A program made the position numbers and the translations under genes. 64,000 nucleotides of DNA from Dyella psychrodurans (GTDB lineage Bacteria > Pseudomonadota > Gammaproteobacteria > Xanthomonadales > Rhodanobacteraceae): assembly GCF_003363265.1 (NCBI RefSeq), contig NZ_QRBF01000008.1, forward strand, positions 4,024 to 68,023, read 5' to 3'. Below are positions 60,167 through 64,000 of this stretch, piece by piece (positions within the stretch are counted from its first letter, which is position 1; each line of letters starts with the position of its first letter). Below the pieces are notes generated by a model. The model was not told the DNA's origin. It worked only from the letters and a program-made list of their open reading frames with translations, and ran no database searches.

Positions 60167-60570
60167 GTACGCGGAGTTCTGCCCGAGTTATTTTCGAGCA
60201 TGCCAAAACATTATGGCTCCAAGCCTTAAATCGGCGCTACGCGCCACCTATATACCTCGATCTACCAAACGAATTTCGTCGGTGAACCGGAACACCATCC
60301 GGAACGTCATACGTTATCTGAGTAATCTCGCTCAGCAGACGCCGGTCCAGAAGAATTTTCAGAATGAGAGCGGCTGTGTCTGGTGTAGGAATAATGCGAT
60401 TGTTCCCATCGAAGGGAATACTCCAGTTCCGCGTAGCATTACGGTCTATCGTATGTCCCCTTGGTTGACTGGACTTACGTGAGATAGACCGGACCTGTAC
60501 CATCGTTTCGCAACCGCTCAACGCTGTCCAGCTTTCCCCAAGCGACCGAAATTCATTATCAGGACCATCC
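60167..60570. other. Gene-poor, low-GC stretch with overlapping short ORFs
   Basis: 404 bases between two accessory genes. A plus-strand frame (60156-60482) has no protein-like pattern. A minus-strand frame (60237-60572) looks more like protein and is listed separately. No RNA gene or promoter was recognised. Confidence 0.4.
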
Positions 60571-60572
60571 AT
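60237..60572 (-). pseudogene. Possible C-terminal remnant of an unidentified protein
   Basis: A 111-codon open frame whose second half (SIPFDGNNRIIPTPDTAA, then LILKILLDRRLLSEITQITY and DVPDGVPV) has the hydrophobic rhythm of a real protein. The first half does not, and the frame begins inside the H-NS gene start. It faintly recalls the C-termini of DUF4868 (KwaB-like) proteins, but this is from memory and weak. I treat it as a gene fragment in a decayed island. Confidence 0.25.
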
Positions 60573-60993
60573 GGCAATAGATCTGAAATCCCTCTCCCCA
60601 AAAGAGCTTCAATCGCTCATCGCCAACGCCGAATCCCAGATGCAGGAAGCACGGGCCAACCAAGTTCACACGATCAGGGAAAAGATAGATGCCATACTCA
60701 AAAGTAGCGAACTGACCCTGGCTGATGTCTACCCGGCCCGCACTACGGGTAAAAGGGGGCCTAAGGCTGGCAAGGGTTCCGTAGCTCCTAAGTATCGGAA
60801 CCCTGAGAACCCTTCGGAAACCTGGACAGGGCGTGGTCGGTCTCCGCTTTGGTACACAGCGGCCCTCAAGAAGCGCGGTGTGACCGTAGAGAGCCTGCTG
60901 ATTGGCGGGGCACCGAAGGCCGCTGCCAAGACAGCCAAGAAGACCCCACAGAAGACCGCTAAGAAGGCAACTCGTAAAAAGGTCCGCCGTTAA
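60571..60993 (+). CDS. H-NS family DNA-binding protein with histone-H1-like Lys/Ala tail
   Basis: 140 residues. The N-terminal coiled-coil oligomerisation region (LSPKELQSLIANAESQMQEA) is followed by the H-NS DNA-binding motif YRNPENPSETWTGRGRSPLWY (about 69-89), which contacts AT-rich minor grooves. The last 26 residues are almost entirely Lys, Ala, Thr, Pro and Arg (PKAAAKTAKKTPQKTAKKAT), like a eukaryotic H1 tail. H-NS proteins silence horizontally acquired DNA, which suits its place in a low-GC stretch. A hairpin terminator follows. Confidence 0.9.
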   Translation: MAIDLKSLSPKELQSLIANAESQMQEARANQVHTIREKIDAILKSSELTLADVYPARTTGKRGPKAGKGSVAPKYRNPENPSETWTGRGRSPLWYTAALKKRGVTVESLLIGGAPKAAAKTAKKTPQKTAKKATRKKVRR

Positions 60994-61016
60994 ACAGCGT
61001 CATTTTCGAACGGATG

Positions 61017-61036
61017 CCCCCAGGTTTCCCTCGGGG
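61017..61036 (+). terminator. Terminator after the H-NS-like gene
   Basis: CCCCCAGG and CCTCGGGG pair with one mismatch around a TTTC loop, 24 bases after the stop codon and followed by TCTCTTTGTTG. Confidence 0.6.
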
Positions 61037-61103
61037 TCTCTTTGTTGTATTGCGTGCAGAGAAGGCTTGCAAAAGATTATCTCAGCGGAAAAATGAAGAT
61101 GCG

Positions 61104-61172
61104 TGCGAAGAAATGAGCGGCCATGGCTTCCGAGCAATGGCTCGCACTCTATTGGATGAAATTCTTCCACTG
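61104..61172 (+). pseudogene. Tyrosine recombinase (P4-type integrase) C-terminal remnant
   Basis: The open frame here reads CEEMSGHGFRAMARTLLDEI, the HxxR region of P4/IntS-type integrases, and is then lost within about ten residues (LPLAHRWI). No upstream catalytic domain and no downstream HxxH-Y part are present. The piece is therefore a relic of an integrase that would have moved a genomic island, matching its position about 3 kb from a tRNA gene. Confidence 0.75.
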
Positions 61173-61265
61173 GCTCATCGTTGGATTGGCTGTATTGATG
61201 CCCAAGGTGGCTGGGGGCGGAGCCGCGGATTTATTCGTATTTACAGTAGACATCTTCGCTTCCCT

Positions 61266-62012
61266 TTAGAGCCTCGACCCGCCATCCACCCGGAGAGTGT
61301 CGCCGGTGACCCAGCGCGCATCGTCTGACGCAAGAAAGGTGACCGCGCCTGCGATGTCATCGGGCTGTGCTACACGCTTGAGCGCTTGCATCCCCAGTGT
61401 CACCTCCCTTCCCTCTTTGGTCTTGGTGAAATTGGACATGTCTGTTTCCACCACGCCCGGCGCGATGGCGTTGACACGGATGCCGCGCTCTCCTAGCGAC
61501 GCGGCAAAATGCTTGACCAACGTATCCACAGCACCTTTGGTCGCCGCATATGCGGATAGATTGGCAACGGCGGCGTGCGCGGCGAGCGATGAGGTGAAGA
61601 TGATGTTGCTGCCCTTGCACATTGCGGGCAGCAACTGTTGGATCAGGAAATACGGCGCGCGCACATTGACGGCAAAGAGCCGGTCGAAGTCCTCAACAGT
61701 GGTCTCTTCAATCGATGCTGCTTTCGAGATACCTGCATTGGCGACAAGAATGTCGAGCCGAGCGCCGATGATGCTACGAACACGCTTGGCCAGTTCCTTC
61801 GGGCCATCCGGCACGCTCAAATCAGCGCCCACTTTCTCGGCTCGGCCGCCTGATTGGCGGATCTCATCCACCACGGCATCGGCATCCTTCTGCGCGCTGC
61901 TGTAGTGGACCAAGATTTGGGCACCGGCTTTGGCGAGTGCAAGTGCAGCGGCCCTGCCGATGCCACGTGACGCGCCTGTGACTAGGGCGGTTTTACCGCT
62001 GAGGTTGCTCAT
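61266..62012 (-). CDS. SDR family oxidoreductase
   Basis: 248 residues of the classical SDR family: GASRGIGR cofactor loop near residue 12, NAGIS in the middle, catalytic Ser in IIFTSSLAAH and the YAATK active-site motif, ending WVTGDTLRVDGG. It resembles FabG-like or glucose-dehydrogenase-like enzymes without a known substrate. ATG 62012 begins the homologous region; a longer frame to 62207 overlaps the DUF427 gene and is rejected. It lies 40 bases after the DUF427 gene on the same strand. Confidence 0.92.
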   Translation of the reverse strand: MSNLSGKTALVTGASRGIGRAAALALAKAGAQILVHYSSAQKDADAVVDEIRQSGGRAEKVGADLSVPDGPKELAKRVRSIIGARLDILVANAGISKAASIEETTVEDFDRLFAVNVRAPYFLIQQLLPAMCKGSNIIFTSSLAAHAAVANLSAYAATKGAVDTLVKHFAASLGERGIRVNAIAPGVVETDMSNFTKTKEGREVTLGMQALKRVAQPDDIAGAVTFLASDDARWVTGDTLRVDGGSRL

Positions 62013-62052
62013 GAGGTTTCTCCGTTCGTATAGGAATTGAGTACAAGAAATG

Positions 62053-62451
62053 TCAGTGGTCGAGCTCTTCAATCGCCTCGACGCGATCCGGATAAAACGC
62101 AACGTGATCCTTGATCCGTGCGACAGCGTCATAGGGGTGCTCGTACGTCCATACCGCATTTGCGGCGTGCTCTCCGCCGACCGGCACGCTGAAGTAAGCG
62201 CATTCACCTTTGTAGGGACAGTAGGTGGCGTGGTTCGTGCGCTCCAGCAGCGTCATGTCCACATCCTGGCGAGGAATGTATTGAACTGCCGCGTAACTGG
62301 CCTCTTTCAGCGTCAGCGCGTTGAGTGTGTCGGCGACAACGCAGCCTGCGACTCTCACCACAACGCGTTGTGAGTTGCGTTCGATCGTGATGGGATGATC
62401 CGGTCCAGGTACTTTGATCGTCCTGGCGGTAGAAGATGGGGCCTGTGTCAT
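62053..62451 (-). CDS. DUF427 domain-containing protein
   Basis: 132 residues of the DUF427 family, compact beta-rich proteins of unknown function. Diagnostic parts are RVVVRVAGCVVADTLNALTL, the ATYCPYKGECAYFSV segment and YEHPYDAVARIKDHVAFYP. AAGGAGATACGACA precedes the ATG. It is probably cotranscribed with the SDR downstream. The 249-base gap to the hydrolase gene upstream holds no gene. Confidence 0.93.
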   Translation of the reverse strand: MTQAPSSTARTIKVPGPDHPITIERNSQRVVVRVAGCVVADTLNALTLKEASYAAVQYIPRQDVDMTLLERTNHATYCPYKGECAYFSVPVGGEHAANAVWTYEHPYDAVARIKDHVAFYPDRVEAIEELDH

Positions 62452-62700
62452 TGTCGTATCTCCTTAAAGGATGGCGAAGGGAGTGCCGCCCTGCTTTGTA
62501 AAGCGATAACAAGGAACGGGGCGGAGTGAAGCTTGCCGTGAGTTGCTTCAGCACGGTCATTACCTGTGCGGGATGTCTTGGCGACCGGGACGCTACCTGC
62601 AACTGACTTTCGATATCACTGAGAGCAACCCACCACCCTTGTCACGGCCTTATTGCAATCAGAGCGCCGGAATCAACGCGAGCAAACGCCCCTGCGAGAA

Positions 62701-63549
62701 TTATTTGGCATCAAGGAAGATCTTGGTGTGCCGAACAAACAGCTCGGGGTACTGATGGTGGGCTCCGTGGTTGGCATCCGGATATAGGATGAGCTGCGCG
62801 TTAGGGGCGTGCTGCTGTATCAGGTAGGAGTTGATGGTGGGGATGATGATGTCGTTGTTGCCATTGACGACCAGAGTCGGCTGATACAGCTCCTTCAGAT
62901 GGGTGTAGGTTTCGTCCTTCTCCGCGCCATAGGCACCAATCGCGGTGGCTTGGGCTTGGACCGTCTCCGTCGAGACTGCCGCGTCGCGATCCTTACGGGC
63001 CATCATGCGTGCCAGATAGGCGCGGCCGGCGGCTTGGCTGGCCTCGGATGGAGTGAACAGGATCGGCAGCCACATCTCCTCCTGGTGTTCGTACTTTTCG
63101 AAGAAGAGGGCCCGCGTTTCCGGCGGCATCTCCCCGATGCCCACGCCACCGCGCGGCCCCGTGCCGACCAGGACCAGCCGGCGCACGAGCTTGGGCCGGT
63201 CGAAAGCCAGCTGCTGGCCCACTAGGCCGCCCATCGAATGGGCCAGCACGTCGATCGTCTTAAGGCCAAGGGCGTCAATGAATGCCGCTGCGTCGCGTGC
63301 GGCCTGTCGAATCGTGTCCGGGGTGGTGCCGGTGGAGGAAGCAACCCCGGCGTTGTTGAAGAGAATGACTTCACGGTCAACAGCGAACGCGTCCGTCAGC
63401 GCGGAGTCGTGGTCATCGAGGTTGCCCATGAAGTGCTGGAAGAAGACCAGGGGTACGCCACTCTTGGCACCGAAGCGGCGGTAGGCGAACCGGATCCCAT
63501 TGGCGTCGATGAACTCAGTTGGGACTGTGTCGTGTGTGTAGTTGGTCAT
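62701..63549 (-). CDS. Alpha/beta hydrolase
   Basis: 282 residues with the alpha/beta hydrolase fold: oxyanion segment FFQHFMGNLDDHD, nucleophile elbow AHSMGG (catalytic Ser), acidic residue region VVNGNNDIIIP and the terminal catalytic His in DANHGAHHQYPE. Members include esterases, haloperoxidase-like and C-C hydrolases, so the substrate is open. It lies head to head with a broken LysR gene, suggesting it was once controlled by that regulator. Genes 62701-63549, DUF427 and SDR share a strand and may be a former regulon. Confidence 0.9.
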   Translation of the reverse strand: MTNYTHDTVPTEFIDANGIRFAYRRFGAKSGVPLVFFQHFMGNLDDHDSALTDAFAVDREVILFNNAGVASSTGTTPDTIRQAARDAAAFIDALGLKTIDVLAHSMGGLVGQQLAFDRPKLVRRLVLVGTGPRGGVGIGEMPPETRALFFEKYEHQEEMWLPILFTPSEASQAAGRAYLARMMARKDRDAAVSTETVQAQATAIGAYGAEKDETYTHLKELYQPTLVVNGNNDIIIPTINSYLIQQHAPNAQLILYPDANHGAHHQYPELFVRHTKIFLDAK

Positions 63550-63732
63550 GTCAGAACTCTCAAGGGAAGGGTTTAGCGCAAATCAAACCGTGCGAGGGGA
63601 AACCTTTGGGGCACCGCTGCCGATCCGGGCCCCCTCGCCAGTGCGAAAAATTTAATCGTCTGCAACGCGCCTGGAAAAGACTTTGTAAGCTGGTGCCCCA
63701 TGCCCAACAGGCATGGGAGGAGAAAAGAACCC

Positions 63733-63893
63733 GTGGAACTGCGCTATCTCCGTACTTCGTCGTAGTCACCGAAACGGGTAGCCTGACGGTGGTCGCCGAA
63801 CGTCGACTGCACACGTCCCAGCCATCGCTGAGTCGGTAGATCAAGGACCTAGAAGATCAGGTCGGTGTGGACTTACTGATCTGTGGCGCGCAC
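63733..63893 (+). pseudogene. LysR-family regulator, disrupted
   Basis: From GTG 63733 the frame reads MELRYLR, the usual LysR start. One base is missing near 63752 and the match continues in another frame as YFVVVTETGSLTVVAERRL and TSQPSLSR, the helix-turn-helix. An in-frame TAG follows at 63837-63839, then IKDLEDQVGVDLLICGAHGV, after which LysR similarity is lost. A GGGAGGAG ribosome site and an 8-bp hairpin (63697-63717) lie upstream. The frameshift, stop and truncation mean no functional regulator. Confidence 0.85.
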
Positions 63894-64000
63894 GGAGTAA
63901 CGCTTATTCATCTCTTTGGCCACATTGGTCAGCGGCAGCGCATTTTCTGCGTCCTGTTCTTTACTCACGCAGGCCATGAAGGAACAAGCTCAACAGGCTT

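Noticed and set aside
60156-60482. A 108-codon plus-strand frame after the DUF4019-like gene
   Set aside because: No ribosome-binding site, overlaps the previous gene end, and lacks protein-like patterning.
57985-64000. A second copy of the tRNA-Val 3' end as an attR site
   Set aside because: No repeat of the T-arm/acceptor sequence was found up to the window end; it may lie beyond it or have been lost.

Overview
The window is high-GC bacterial chromosome that reads as a gammaproteobacterium of the Xanthomonadales, most likely Rhodanobacteraceae (Dyella, Luteibacter or Rhodanobacter type). The reasons are a two-gene MetH preceded by an ArsR-methyltransferase fusion, a roughly 1640-residue NAD-glutamate dehydrogenase, a single-chain alpha/beta E1 dehydrogenase, and many short GC-rich palindromic repeats between genes. 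The genus is inferred from gene content; no 16S rRNA gene is present.

Layout. 1-5.3 kb: a tight operon of a short-chain dehydrogenase, a methyltransferase, pyrD and murB, converging on murJ. 5.5-11.4 kb: a small membrane protein and a YbjQ protein, a two-domain M16 peptidase, and a divergent fsr/AraC-regulator pair. 11.4-16.3 kb: polyphosphate kinase, an FMN reductase, and a membrane diguanylate cyclase with a good sigma-54 promoter match upstream. 16.4-20.5 kb: gcdH, an acetyltransferase and a fused E1 dehydrogenase on the minus strand. 20.7-27.6 kb: a five-gene minus-strand catabolic operon (porin, AldA-like dehydrogenase, MFS transporter, enolase-superfamily dehydratase, GMC oxidoreductase), the best candidate here for an unassigned pathway. 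27.9-28.8 kb: a DMT transporter.

29.3-38.6 kb: an MdtABC-type efflux operon with its own NodT outer-membrane channel. 38.6-46.4 kb: an aldo/keto reductase, a 5'-nucleotidase, NAD kinase and the giant NAD-glutamate dehydrogenase. 46.9-51.3 kb: a second RND pump of AcrAB/MexAB type without an outer-membrane gene. 51.4-57.8 kb: an acyl-CoA dehydrogenase, then a SahR-like regulator directly ahead of split metH, then a small lipid-A-domain membrane protein.

57.9-64.0 kb: a tRNA-Val(CAC) with its own promoter, followed by a region of partly lower GC with accessory character. It holds two unassigned proteins, an H-NS-like protein with a histone-H1-like tail, an integrase fragment, a dehydrogenase/DUF427/hydrolase set and a broken LysR gene. 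I read this as a decayed genomic island at the tRNA.

Four intergenic sites carry CCCTCTCCCC-type hairpins, three of them as inverted pairs. A related single hairpin lies in frame inside the MetH activation domain. A second repeat family forms a perfect 35-bp inverted repeat at 5.4 kb.
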